Positions 19,015 through 27,726 of a DNA stretch of 64,000 bases are shown here, piece by piece; positions within the stretch are counted from its first letter, which is position 1; each line of letters opens with the position of its first letter. The stretch is taken from contig NZ_AP024653.1 in NCBI RefSeq assembly GCF_019977335.1, positions 3,720,001-3,784,000 on the forward strand, written 5' to 3'. The notes beneath the pieces are model-generated. The model was not told where the DNA came from. It saw only the letters and a list, made by a program, of their open reading frames with translations, and did not search any database. The translations under genes and the position numbers were made by a program. Origin of the DNA: Arthrobacter sp. NicSoilB4 (GTDB taxonomy: Bacteria > Actinomycetota > Actinomycetes > Actinomycetales > Micrococcaceae).

Positions 19015-20451
19015 ATGAAATCCTCACTCCAGCGGGCTGCGCCGGCCACGCCAAGCCGGGCTCCCGTGGAGCGGTTCCGCCGCCAGTCCCGGAGGCGCTT
19101 GCTCCGGGCTGATCTGCTGACCGTGATGGCGTGGGCGTCGGTGTCCTTTGCCGTCGCCCTGTGGCTGGCCGACGGCGGCGCTACCGGATTCTCGACGCCG
19201 GCCGGTTCCTTCACGGCCCTGGGGATCGTTGCCGGACTTGCCGGCATGGACCTGTTGCTGCTGATGCTGCTGCTCGTGGCACGCACTCCGCTGATCGACG
19301 GCGCTGTCGGGCACGACCGGGCCCTCGAATTTCACCGGAAACTCGGCAAACCGTCGCTTTACCTGCTGCTCGCGCACGGCATCCTGATCGCGATCGGCTA
19401 CGGCCTGGCCGAGGGGCTCGATCCGGTCAGTGAACTCGTGGCACTCTGGGCCCTGGTCCCTGATATGTGGCTCGCCGTCGTGTCCATCGGGTTGTTCATC
19501 GCCGTCGTGGTCACCTCCGTGGTGACGGTCCGGCGCCGGCTGCCGTACGAGTTCTGGTACGTCGTCCACCTGTTGACCTATGCGGCGGTGCTGACCGCGA
19601 TCCCGCACCAGTTCAGCGTCGGCGGTCTCTTCGCCGAAGGCACCTGGCAGCGCTGGTACTGGCTCGCGATCTGCATCGCCACCGGCGCTGCCCTCGCCCA
19701 CTACCGCGTGCTGGAGCCGCTGGTAGCCACTGTCCGGCACCAGCTGATTGTGAGCCGCGTCGTCACGGAGGCCCCCGGCGTCGTCAGCATTGAACTCACC
19801 GGCCGCCACCTCGACGAACTGGCGGGCAGCGGCGGCCGGTTTTTCATCTGGAGATTCCTCGCCCCGGGGATGTGGTGGCATCCGCACCCGTTCAGCCTCT
19901 CCGCCGAACCCGTATTGTTCGATTCCTCCGGCCGGGGCCTGCTGCGGATCACCGTGCGCAATCTCGGCCGGGGCTCGGCGCAGCTGGCACGGGTGAAAAC
20001 TGGGACCAGGGTCGCCATCGAGGGACCCTACGGACTCTTCAGCACGGCGGCCCGCAGCCGGAACCGCGTGGTGATGATCGGAGCGGGCATCGGCATCACC
20101 CCGCTCCGCGCCCTGCTGGAGCGCACCCCCTTCGAACCGGGCAACGCAACCGTGATCCTCCGCGGCCACAGCGAGGAGGAACTCTATCTGGGGGACGACG
20201 TCCTGGAGCTTTGCCGCCGCCGCGGCGCCACCCTGTTCCACCTCACCGGCCCCCGGACCACAGGCGAACACAGCTGGCTGCCGGAATCGGCCGTTCATTC
20301 AGGGCACCGGCTGGCCAGCTACGCCCCGGAGATCGCCGACTCCGACGTCTACATCTGCGGTCCGGACGCCTGGGCACGCAGCGTGATCAGTGCAGCCCGC
20401 GGGGCCGGTGCCCGCGAAGAACAACTCCACTACGAAAGGTTCGACTGGTGA
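19015..20451 (+). CDS. Ferric reductase-like flavocytochrome (NAD(P)H oxidoreductase)
   Basis: 478 residues. The N-terminal half has about six membrane helices with paired His residues suited to haem (HDRALEFHRKLGK, LLLAHGIL, VVHLLTY, IPHQF), as in ferric-reductase/NOX transmembrane domains. The C-terminal half is a ferredoxin-NADP-reductase module with an FAD motif (HPHPFSLSAEP) and a nucleotide-binding motif (GAGIGITPLRALLE), ending in ...YERFDW. It should carry electrons from cytosolic NAD(P)H across the membrane through haem. Its stop overlaps the GTG of the next gene by four bases, and the operon continues with an FMN-binding protein and ApbE, which fits extracytoplasmic electron transfer. 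The acceptor is unknown. Confidence 0.88.
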   Translation: MKSSLQRAAPATPSRAPVERFRRQSRRRLLRADLLTVMAWASVSFAVALWLADGGATGFSTPAGSFTALGIVAGLAGMDLLLLMLLLVARTPLIDGAVGHDRALEFHRKLGKPSLYLLLAHGILIAIGYGLAEGLDPVSELVALWALVPDMWLAVVSIGLFIAVVVTSVVTVRRRLPYEFWYVVHLLTYAAVLTAIPHQFSVGGLFAEGTWQRWYWLAICIATGAALAHYRVLEPLVATVRHQLIVSRVVTEAPGVVSIELTGRHLDELAGSGGRFFIWRFLAPGMWWHPHPFSLSAEPVLFDSSGRGLLRITVRNLGRGSAQLARVKTGTRVAIEGPYGLFSTAARSRNRVVMIGAGIGITPLRALLERTPFEPGNATVILRGHSEEELYLGDDVLELCRRRGATLFHLTGPRTTGEHSWLPESAVHSGHRLASYAPEIADSDVYICGPDAWARSVISAARGAGAREEQLHYERFDW

Positions 20452-20969
20452 GAATACGAGCAGCGGTTTCAGCAGCACTTGCCTCCGCCGGGATCCTTCT
20501 GGCCGGCTGGCAGTCCGGCGCCCACGTCGCAGAGACCGGGAGCACGGCGGCGGCCACGTCAGCCGCCACTTCGTCCGGCTCGTCGACCGGGGCGGGAGGG
20601 AGCAGCACCAGCGGATCTTCCGGTTCCGGTTCCGCCAGCGGATCCTCTGGCTTCTCGGGAACGACCGGCAGCTCAGGGGCCGCGGCGCAGGCCGCCGGAA
20701 CCTTCGCCGGCAGCGCGGTCCAGACCCGTTTCGGCGCCGTGCAGGTGCAGATCACCGTGAAAGCCGGTGTGATCACGGATGTCACCGCGCTGCAGCTGAC
20801 CGACGATGACCGCAAGTCCGTGCAGATCAGCAACCGGGCCGCGCCGCTGCTGCGTGCCGCTGTCCTCAAAGCCCAGTCCGCCCAGGTGCAGACGATCAGC
20901 GGCGCCACAGTCACCAGTGCCGCCTACCTAACTTCTCTTCAGGGCGCCCTCGATGCAGCCAACCTTTAG
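20448..20969 (+). CDS. FMN-binding domain protein (secreted, ApbE substrate)
   Basis: 173 residues from GTG 20448, which overlaps the previous stop (GTGA). It has an N-terminal hydrophobic signal (AALASAGILLAGW, no lipobox Cys), then a Ser/Gly/Thr-rich linker of about 60 residues. An FMN_bind domain follows, whose SGATVTS motif near the end matches the Thr flavinylation site recognised by ApbE. It probably holds covalent FMN outside the membrane and accepts electrons from the flavocytochrome. Its end overlaps apbE by 17 bases. Confidence 0.85.
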   Translation: MRIRAAVSAALASAGILLAGWQSGAHVAETGSTAAATSAATSSGSSTGAGGSSTSGSSGSGSASGSSGFSGTTGSSGAAAQAAGTFAGSAVQTRFGAVQVQITVKAGVITDVTALQLTDDDRKSVQISNRAAPLLRAAVLKAQSAQVQTISGATVTSAAYLTSLQGALDAANL

Positions 20970-21801
20970 GCCTTCGCCCGCCGAGCACCCGGCCCGCAGC
21001 GCCCCCGGCCTCCCGGCCCTGAAAAGCAGGACGTTCCAGTGCATGGGGACCGTCATCAGCCTCGCCCTGCCGGCCGGCGAAGCGTCGCTGGACGAGGGCC
21101 AGCGACTGGAAGGTGCCACGGACGCCGTCGAACGTGTGTTTGCCGGCCTGGACGCGATGTTCAGCCTCTACCGTCCCGATTCCGAAGCGAGCCGGCTGGC
21201 CAGGGGCGAGGTCACGCTCCGGGAGGCCTCGGCGCCCTTCCGCGCCCGCTTTGCGGACGCCACCGCGTGGGGGCTCCTGACCGAGGGGTTCTTCACCCCC
21301 GAGCGGCCCGACGGCGTGCTGGACCTCTCCGGAATCATCAAGGGTTACGCGATCGACCAGGCAGCGACGGCACTGCAGGACATCGGCGTCGAGGACTGGT
21401 GCCTGAACGCCGGGGGCGACGTGCTGGTGAGCGGTTCGCCGGCACCGGGAACCGGGTCCCCGTGGCTGGCCGGCGTTGTGGACCCGCATGATCGCGGGGC
21501 GCTGCTCTCGGGTTTCCCCTTGGGTGGCACGGGCCGCTTCGCCGCCCTGGCGACGTCCGGGACCGCGGAGCGCGGTGACCACATTTGGCGGGCCGGAGTG
21601 GGGCGCACGGAATTCCGCCGCTCCGAGTTCCGCCAGGCGTCGGTGGCAGCCCTGGACATCGTCACCGCGGACGTGCTGGCGACGGCCATCGTCGCGGGCG
21701 GGAGGCCCATGCTGAACTGGGCCACGGACAGCTGGGACATCGAAGTGCTTGCCATCCTGGGCAGCGGGGAACTGCTCGCGACGCCGGGGTTCCGAGCCTA
21801 G
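20953..21801 (+). CDS. apbE: FAD:protein FMN transferase (ApbE family)
   Basis: 282 residues with the ApbE pattern: MGTVISLALPA at the start of the fold, FSLYRPDSEASRL, GVLDLSGIIKGYAIDQ, CLNAGGDVLVSG and TADVLATAIVAGG. ApbE enzymes move FMN from FAD onto a Thr of a target protein, here most likely the FMN_bind protein encoded just upstream. It is last in the three-gene operon; its stop overlaps, tail to tail, the stop of the next gene on the other strand. No obvious signal peptide, so flavinylation may occur before export unless the true start lies elsewhere. Confidence 0.93.
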   Translation: MQPTFRPSPAEHPARSAPGLPALKSRTFQCMGTVISLALPAGEASLDEGQRLEGATDAVERVFAGLDAMFSLYRPDSEASRLARGEVTLREASAPFRARFADATAWGLLTEGFFTPERPDGVLDLSGIIKGYAIDQAATALQDIGVEDWCLNAGGDVLVSGSPAPGTGSPWLAGVVDPHDRGALLSGFPLGGTGRFAALATSGTAERGDHIWRAGVGRTEFRRSEFRQASVAALDIVTADVLATAIVAGGRPMLNWATDSWDIEVLAILGSGELLATPGFRA

Positions 21802-22559
21802 AGGTGCGTGAGCCGGGGGTAACGCGGCGTCAGGCCGTCCCCGGACGACTTCCCCGTGACCCGACGGACCACCCACGGCCCGGCGAACTCGCGGACCCAG
21901 CGGGCGTTGGCGCGGAGTGCCTCGGCGCGGCCGAGCTCCGGTACAGGGGTCATGGGCGGGACGTCGATCGAGTGGTCGTGCTCCAGGACGGTGAGGACGC
22001 GCTTGGCCATGTTGGCATGGCCCGCGGGAGACATGTGCATCCGGTCGGTCGCCCACATCCCCCAGTCGTAGTATTCGCTGAAACGCCAGTAGTCCACTAG
22101 GAGGGCGCCGTGGTCACCGGCGATTCCGCGGACCAGTTCGTTGTAGATGGCGGTGCGGCCGCGCGTCGTGCCGAAGATCTTCGAGCCGCGGGAGTCGAAA
22201 CCGGTGAACATCACAATGGTTGCGCCGGTGGCCTTGAGCTTGCGGATCCCGGCGTCGTAGTCCACCAGCAGGTCATCGATGTCGACCTTGGGCCGGAGGA
22301 TGTCGTTGGCCCCGGCGTAAATGCTTACGACGGTGGGTTTCAGTGCGACGGCGGCATCGACCTGTTCGGCCAGGATCTGGCGGATTTTCCGGCCGCGGAT
22401 GGCGAGGTTCGCGTACCCGAAGCCCGGATCGGCCGCGCCAAGCTGCTCGGCCACCCTGTCAGCCCAGCCCCGGACGCCGTTGGGGCGGGTGGGGTCGTCG
22501 TCGCCGACGCCTTCCGTGAAGGAGTCTCCAAGGGCTACATAACGGGACGTGAAATCCAT
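21798..22559 (-). CDS. SGNH/GDSL hydrolase (paralogue 1)
   Basis: 253 residues from ATG 22559 (MDFTSRYVALGDSFTEGVGD). Block I GDSFTEG carries the nucleophilic Ser, YAGANDI is block III, and TDRMHMSPAGH carries the catalytic Asp and His. It is a cytoplasmic-looking lipase/esterase of the GDSL family; the substrate is unknown. The frame is open 35 codons further upstream, but family alignments begin near this ATG. A close paralogue lies at 25442-26278. Confidence 0.9.
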   Translation of the reverse strand: MDFTSRYVALGDSFTEGVGDDDPTRPNGVRGWADRVAEQLGAADPGFGYANLAIRGRKIRQILAEQVDAAVALKPTVVSIYAGANDILRPKVDIDDLLVDYDAGIRKLKATGATIVMFTGFDSRGSKIFGTTRGRTAIYNELVRGIAGDHGALLVDYWRFSEYYDWGMWATDRMHMSPAGHANMAKRVLTVLEHDHSIDVPPMTPVPELGRAEALRANARWVREFAGPWVVRRVTGKSSGDGLTPRYPRLTHL

Positions 22560-22635
22560 GGTTCCAGTCTGCCAGCAGTTGCCCCAAGCAAACAAAGCGG
22601 GGTCAATCAACGCAGGGCAACAAAGTGGCCGACCG

Positions 22636-24453
22636 CTACTCGCGGATCCGCACCGCCGATTCACGCAGGTACTGCTCCACCCGGGTGTAAGCGTCCCGGG
22701 TCAGGGCCTTCCAGAGCGCGATGGCAAGGCGCGGCTTGGTGCTTTCCAGCTCGGCAATGGCCTCCGCGCTGAGCACCATGAGCTCCACCGGCCCGACGGC
22801 CCGGACCGTGGTTTCCTGCCGGCTGCCGCTGCCCAGGGCCAGCTCGCCAAACGTCATCCCGGCGCTGAGGGTATTGAGCTGGACCCGCTCCGTACTCGGC
22901 CCCGGGGAGGTGCTGCTGACCTTGCCGGAGGTGATGAAGTAGACCCCGCCGAACCGCAGCCCGACCCGTCGGATGACGTCGCCGTCGTCGAATGACTTTG
23001 GGGTCATGAGGGCTTCCAGCGCGGCGGCGTCCGCCGCGTCCAGTGGCGACAGGGCGGGCGACGCGGTGACGGGCACGTGGTCCGGCAGCAGCAGCCGGAT
23101 CCCGTAGCGTTCCAGCAGGCGGTTTTCGCAGTATTCGACGGCGGCGTTCCGGCTCGAGAAGGACGCCACCGGACGCTGCGCGGACGGCCCCAGGGCTTCC
23201 GAGACGGACCCGTCCGCCTCGATCAGCACGAGCTCCCGGCCGGCGGCGGAGAGCCCCTCCCGCGCCGATTCCAGCATGCGCAGGGCAACCTCGCTCACCT
23301 GGTCGGTGCGGCGCAGGTCCAGGACCACCAGTTCGACGTCGTCCTCCAGGCTGCTGAGCTCCCGGACCATGGACTCGGTTCCGGCGAAGAGCAGGTCGCC
23401 GTTGAGCTCGATCACGCGGGCACGGTGGCCGTGGCCGCGGAGGACGTCCGCGGCCTCGTCATTGCGGCGGATGCCCGAGGGTGTCTCGGTCACGTCGTAT
23501 GCGGCGAGGATCGCGGACCTGCCAGTACGGGCGGCGCGGACGAAATGCAGTTCCATGTCCCGGGAGAGGCGCTGGGCGGCGGCGAGGCCGCGGACGCTGC
23601 TGCCGTGCTCATCCAGCGGCGGCGAATAGACGGCCAGGCCCACCTGACCGGGCAGCACTGCGATGATCCCGCCGGCCACACCGCTCTTTCCCGGCATGCC
23701 CACGCTGCTGATCCAGGCACCGGCGTCGTCGTACATGCCGGACGTCATCATGACGGACAGCACGCGCTCCACCGGGCCGATCCCCAGCACCTGCCTGCCG
23801 CTGAGCGGATTCCGGCCGCCGTTGGCGAGCGTGGCGGCCATGATCGACAGGTCGAAGCAGTTCACGAGGACGGAGCACTGGCGGAAGTAGTCCTCCAGGA
23901 CCGGCGCCGGGTCATCTTCAATGATGTTAAACGAGCGCAGCAGGTACGCGAGCGCCGTGTTGCGGTGCCCGTGCTTGAGTTCGGACTCGAAGACGCTCTC
24001 GCTGACCGAGAGCTGACGGCCCGCAAAAGCGGAGTACGTGCTGAGGATCCGCTTGAAACCGGACTGCCCGCCGGACCCGCTGATCAGTGAGGTGGCAGTG
24101 AGGGCGCCCGCGTTGATCATCGCATTGGCGGGCCGGCCTGTTCCTTCGGCCAGGGAGATTTCGTTGAAGGAATCCCCGGACGGTTCGACGTCCACTTTGG
24201 CGTCGACTGCCTCGTTGCCGAGGTCCTCGAGGGCCAGCCCGTAAGTAAAGGGCTTGGAGATGGACTGGATGGTGAATTCCTCGCGGGTGTCCCCGATTTC
24301 GTAGACCTTGCCGTCCACGGTGGCGAGGGCGATGCCGAAGTTCTCCGGGTCCACGTTGGCCATGGCCGGGATGGTGCTGTAGGGCTTGCCGTCCTTGAGC
24401 TGGGCGATCTCGGCGTGGATCTGGCGGAGGTAGCTGTCGATCGGCGATTCCAT
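22636..24453 (-). CDS. glsA: Glutaminase with STAS and cyclic-nucleotide-binding domains
   Basis: 605 residues, about twice the length of a plain bacterial glutaminase. Residues 1-310 are the serine-dependent glutaminase with the SxxK catalytic pair (SISK, residues 64-67) and conserved NAMINAGAL and GMPGKSGVAGG motifs; it hydrolyses glutamine to glutamate and ammonia. Residues ~340-450 form a STAS domain (VVLDLRRTDQVSEVALRML), and ~460-590 a cNMP-binding-like domain (GGVYFITSGKVSS...FGELALGSG). Known relatives with this layout occur in actinobacteria. The extra domains suggest control by a nucleotide or partner, but that is inference. It looks monocistronic. Confidence 0.92.
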   Translation of the reverse strand: MESPIDSYLRQIHAEIAQLKDGKPYSTIPAMANVDPENFGIALATVDGKVYEIGDTREEFTIQSISKPFTYGLALEDLGNEAVDAKVDVEPSGDSFNEISLAEGTGRPANAMINAGALTATSLISGSGGQSGFKRILSTYSAFAGRQLSVSESVFESELKHGHRNTALAYLLRSFNIIEDDPAPVLEDYFRQCSVLVNCFDLSIMAATLANGGRNPLSGRQVLGIGPVERVLSVMMTSGMYDDAGAWISSVGMPGKSGVAGGIIAVLPGQVGLAVYSPPLDEHGSSVRGLAAAQRLSRDMELHFVRAARTGRSAILAAYDVTETPSGIRRNDEAADVLRGHGHRARVIELNGDLLFAGTESMVRELSSLEDDVELVVLDLRRTDQVSEVALRMLESAREGLSAAGRELVLIEADGSVSEALGPSAQRPVASFSSRNAAVEYCENRLLERYGIRLLLPDHVPVTASPALSPLDAADAAALEALMTPKSFDDGDVIRRVGLRFGGVYFITSGKVSSTSPGPSTERVQLNTLSAGMTFGELALGSGSRQETTVRAVGPVELMVLSAEAIAELESTKPRLAIALWKALTRDAYTRVEQYLRESAVRIRE

Positions 24454-24473
24454 AGGGCCAACACTAGGCGACG

Positions 24474-24520
24474 CCCTGGTGGGCGGGACGGTGGGCGGGA
24501 CCGTGGGCGGGGCGTTGGGG
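24474..24520. repeat. Short GC-rich tandem repeat upstream of glsA
   Basis: Three near copies of GGTGGGCGGGAC follow one another in the short gap between the MarR gene and glsA. They could influence expression of glsA or be chance low-complexity sequence. Confidence 0.4.
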
Positions 24521-24526
24521 CGGCCC

Positions 24527-25015
24527 CTAGGACTGCTTGTTTTCCCGCAGGATCCAGTGGTCCTTGTCCAGGCGGCCCACGATCTTCTCGCCGATCCGGG
24601 CGAGGTCGGCGACGTCGTCCTCGCTCAGTGCGTCGAGGAACAGCGAGCGGACGGCCTCGACGTGGCCCGGAGCGAGCTCCACAATGGTCTCCATCCCGGC
24701 GTCAGTGAGATGCGCCGTCGTGACGCGGGCGTCCCCCGGGTGCGGACGGCGCTCCACCCAGCCGCGGGTCTGCAGCTTGGTGACCACATGGGAGAGCCTC
24801 GACAGGGAGGCGCTGGTGCGCGCAGCCAGTTCACTCATGGGCAAAAACCGGCCGTCGGCCTCGGAGAGCATCGCCAAGACGTTGTAGTCGAAGAGGGAGA
24901 GCTTGCGCGCGTGGTGCAGCTGCGTGTCCAAGGCTGCCGGAAGGAGAGTGTTGATGCTTACCTGGGCCAGCCAGGCCCGGCGTTCGTCGGCATTCAGCCA
25001 GCGCGTTTCAGTCAT
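24527..25015 (-). CDS. MarR-family transcriptional regulator
   Basis: 162 residues with a winged helix-turn-helix: MSELAARTSASLSRLSHVVTKLQ is the recognition region and ERRPHPGDARVTTAHLTDAG the wing. MarR proteins bind as dimers to short palindromes and usually respond to small aromatic ligands. It diverges from the YciI-like gene across a 102-base gap, the usual arrangement for a MarR protein that controls its neighbour; ligand and operator are unknown. Confidence 0.92.
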   Translation of the reverse strand: MTETRWLNADERRAWLAQVSINTLLPAALDTQLHHARKLSLFDYNVLAMLSEADGRFLPMSELAARTSASLSRLSHVVTKLQTRGWVERRPHPGDARVTTAHLTDAGMETIVELAPGHVEAVRSLFLDALSEDDVADLARIGEKIVGRLDKDHWILRENKQS

Positions 25016-25117
25016 GGATACAGTCTAGGAGACTTGAAGATTGACGGTTCAACTTCGCGGTATTCCGTGACAAAAATTTCCCGTCTGTGCCCTGAGGGCA
25101 GGCGGTAGGCTGACCGT

Positions 25118-25405
25118 ATGTATGTAGTCTCCTTGACCTACAAGGTCCCCGAAGAGATCGTTGACTTCCATCTCCCGGCGCACGTCACGTGGCTGCAGGA
25201 TGCCTTCGACCAGGGCATCTTCCTGGTCGCAGGGCGGAAGATCCCCCGCACTGGGGCGCTGCTGCTGTCCAACGCCGAGCGCGGCGCCCTGGATGCCTCG
25301 CTGGCCAAGGATCCGTTCTACGTCAACGGAGTGGCCGAATTCGACGTCGAGGAGTTCCACGCGAGCAGGGTGGCCCCGGGCTACGAAAACCTGCTGGACA
25401 GCTGA
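25118..25405 (+). CDS. YciI family protein
   Basis: 95 residues, MYVVSLTYKVPEEIVDFHLP, with the ferredoxin-like YciI/YCII fold pattern including the conserved His (HLPAHVTWLQ) and GALLLSNAE. Some family members are dehydrochlorinases or small-ligand-binding enzymes; no activity can be assigned here. It is divergent to the MarR gene and may be its target. Confidence 0.88.
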   Translation: MYVVSLTYKVPEEIVDFHLPAHVTWLQDAFDQGIFLVAGRKIPRTGALLLSNAERGALDASLAKDPFYVNGVAEFDVEEFHASRVAPGYENLLDS

Positions 25406-25441
25406 GCCCGCCTCCGGCGGAAACGAGCGGAAGCGCACAGT

Positions 25442-26278
25442 TCAGGCCGCGGGGATCTTGGCGGTCAGCTTCTTCAGTCCGGCCTTCGGGGGGACCCTGA
25501 CCGGCTCCGGCCAACGCGGGCTGAGCTCGTCCCCCAGTGTGACGCCCCTCAGCTTGCGCCCGAAGAGCGGCACCACCCAGTCATGGACCCAGCGCCGCTG
25601 CCGGCGTTCCCAGTCGCGGAGGCCCAGTTTCGCCGGCGGCTCCCAGTCCCTGGGCTTCACCTTGTGCGGAACCCCGAGCTGGTCCAGGACCTGGCCGGCG
25701 AGATACTTGTGGCCTGCCTTGGACATGTGCAGACGGTCTGTATCCCACATCCGCGGATCGTAGAAGGCGTCGAAGCACCAGTAATCCACCAGCACGGCCT
25801 CATACCTCGCCGCGATCTCGCGGACGCGCTGGTTGTAGACGGCGTTCCGCCTCTTGAGGGGTTCCAGCAGCGCCGAGACCCGGACGTCGAAACCCGTGAA
25901 CAGCACCACCGTGGCCCCGCTGGCGGCCAGCCTGGCGACGAGGAACTCGTAGTCCTTCATCAAGGCGTGGATGTCGGTCCCGATATCCAGGACGTCGTTC
26001 CCGCCGGCGTACAAGGTGACCAGTGTCGGTTCCATGGCCAGCGCAGGTTCCAGCTGTTCCGCGATGACGTGCCGCAGCCTCTTGCTCCGTATCGCGAGGT
26101 TGGCATACTCCCACCCCGGATCCGCCCTGGCCAACCGCTCCGCCACCCGGTCCGCCCAGCCCCGAACCCCATTGGGCAGCCGCGCACTGTAGTCCCCCAC
26201 CCCCTCGGTGAAGGAGTCCCCCAGGGCAACATAGACCCGCCGCCCATGAGCGCCCGGGGCAAGAAGATTCTCAGCCAT
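25442..26278 (-). CDS. SGNH/GDSL hydrolase (paralogue 2)
   Basis: 278 residues from ATG 26278 (MAENLLAPGAHGRRVYVALG). It shares GDSFTEGVGD, NGVRGWADRVAE, YAGGNDV, FTGFD and TDRLHMSKAGH with paralogue 1, showing common descent. It has a longer basic C-terminus (LRDWERRQRRWVHDWV...). The substrate is unknown. The frame is open 21 codons further upstream, but the family start fits this ATG. Confidence 0.9.
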   Translation of the reverse strand: MAENLLAPGAHGRRVYVALGDSFTEGVGDYSARLPNGVRGWADRVAERLARADPGWEYANLAIRSKRLRHVIAEQLEPALAMEPTLVTLYAGGNDVLDIGTDIHALMKDYEFLVARLAASGATVVLFTGFDVRVSALLEPLKRRNAVYNQRVREIAARYEAVLVDYWCFDAFYDPRMWDTDRLHMSKAGHKYLAGQVLDQLGVPHKVKPRDWEPPAKLGLRDWERRQRRWVHDWVVPLFGRKLRGVTLGDELSPRWPEPVRVPPKAGLKKLTAKIPAA

Positions 26279-26646
26279 GGCCCCACGGTATCCAGCACAC
26301 CCGGCCAACAAGGAACAGCGGGGTAAACGGGAGGAACACAATGCCGAGCGAACCGCACGACTGCCGAGGGAGGCCTCCAGAGAAACAACGCGGGGTCACC
26401 TACGGCCCATCCCGGCGGGGATTATGGGCGCTAAATGACCCCGCGTTGCAGGTGACGGAAGCGCACAAGAGGTGAGTTGACCACAAGGCCGCTGCCGGTG
26501 CTTTGCGAAGGAGCGCATCGCCGACCAAGGCCGCCCGCGGCCGCGGGAGGTGTCTAAGCGACGGCAAAGCAGCGGTTGCGGCCGAAAGCCCGGCAGGATC
26601 TGCTGAAGCGTCGGCGGGAAAACGGCAACTACTGCGGGAGCGTCGC
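26279..26646. other. Intergenic region with palindromic repeat
   Basis: Bases 26386-26448 carry a REP-like palindrome. The rest is GC-rich; 26490-26580 contains a long imperfect inverted repeat (CCGCTGC...TTTGC arms) that may fold. Open frames are not supported as genes. Confidence 0.55.
26386..26448. repeat. REP-like palindromic repeat, copy 1
   Basis: A 63-base near-palindrome with arms CAACGCGGGGTCA and TGACCCCGCGTTG and an inner GCCCAT/ATGGGC pair. A second copy lies at 31956-32018; the two flank the siderophore uptake operon. Confidence 0.8.
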
Positions 26647-27726
26647 CTAGAGCTCGGCCTTCCCCTGCCGCCAGTACCCCATAAACGCGACCTGCTTCCG
26701 GTCAATCCCCACGTCCCGCACCAAGTAACGGCGCATCTCCTTGACCACGCCCGCTTCACCGGCGATCCAGGCGTAGAACGGCATCGCCCCGGCGGGCTTG
26801 TCCGGATTCCGGCTGGCGCTGATCGCCGCGGCATCCATCCGGGCCGGGATCTCCCACAGGATGTCGCGGTCCACGTTGACGTCCTCGGGCTCGGGGCCGG
26901 CGGCCGGTTCCGGCGTTGAGCGGAGCCCTACCCAGCCCGGGCGCGTGACGGCGGCCCGGACCGCCTCCTGCAGCAGTTCGCCGTGCGGACGCGACCGGCC
27001 GATCGCCGCACCGCGCGCAAGCCAGGTGATCTCTATGTCGGCGGCTGTTGTGATGCCCTGGAAGTCGCCGGCCTCCGGGACCTCCAAGATGGCGTGACCG
27101 CTCACGTACGGCGGCAGGCTCTCGAGGATGGCGCTGATGGCGGGGACGGCGGTCTCGTCTCCGGCCAGGAGGACCCGCTGGGCCAGGCCCGGACGCCATT
27201 CGATCCCCGAGTAGGTTTCGGCCGTGACGCAGTGCGCGGCCCGGTTGTTGGGCCCGATCAGGGTCAGGGTGTCACCCGGTTTGGCGTTCAGGGCCCAGTT
27301 GGCCGCCGGCCCGCCGTGGCCGGCGTCGTCAAAATGCAGCACGAAGTCGACGTCGAGTTCCGGGTAGACGGCGTCAAGGCGTTCCTGCCGCACGGTGTAG
27401 GTGCGCATGGAGCCGCGGGTCGCGGGATCCATGGCCAGCCATTCGCGGTACCAGCCGGTCTGTTCCATACGGAACTCCGGCAACGGCAGGGCGGTGCCGT
27501 CCGCGGCCAGCGACGGAATCATGAGTTTGATGCGCAGGTCCAGGGTGCTGCCGCTGACGCCGAAGTCCCGCAGCGAATAGCCGCCGAAGGTGATCCGCCG
27601 GAAGTTGGGGCCGAGCTGCTGGACCGCCGTGACCTGGACTTCGAAGGCCAGGGTCATGGGTTCGGTGGCGGGTGCGGTCCTGAGGGCCGCCGGGGCATGT
27701 TCCATTGCGGGGGTCTTGGCAGTCAT
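26647..27726 (-). CDS. Siderophore-interacting protein (flavin-dependent ferric-siderophore reductase)
   Basis: 359 residues of the SIP/ViuB family. The FAD-binding barrel is at the N-terminal half (FRRITFGGYSLRDFG, MRTYTVRQ) and the NAD(P)H-binding domain follows (VLLAGDETAVPAISAILESLP, FYAWIAGEAGVVKEMRRYL, FMGYWRQGKAE). It should reduce imported ferric siderophore in the cytoplasm to release iron. It is last in the uptake operon: its ATG overlaps the ATPase stop (ATGA). A longer N-terminus than typical (about 25 residues) precedes the conserved region, so a start at Met24 is possible. Confidence 0.92.
   Translation of the reverse strand: MTAKTPAMEHAPAALRTAPATEPMTLAFEVQVTAVQQLGPNFRRITFGGYSLRDFGVSGSTLDLRIKLMIPSLAADGTALPLPEFRMEQTGWYREWLAMDPATRGSMRTYTVRQERLDAVYPELDVDFVLHFDDAGHGGPAANWALNAKPGDTLTLIGPNNRAAHCVTAETYSGIEWRPGLAQRVLLAGDETAVPAISAILESLPPYVSGHAILEVPEAGDFQGITTAADIEITWLARGAAIGRSRPHGELLQEAVRAAVTRPGWVGLRSTPEPAAGPEPEDVNVDRDILWEIPARMDAAAISASRNPDKPAGAMPFYAWIAGEAGVVKEMRRYLVRDVGIDRKQVAFMGYWRQGKAEL

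Noticed and set aside
26400..26919. Open frames over the palindromic repeat
   Set aside because: They arise from the GC-rich repeat and the antisense of the siderophore reductase gene, without a start signal or family match.
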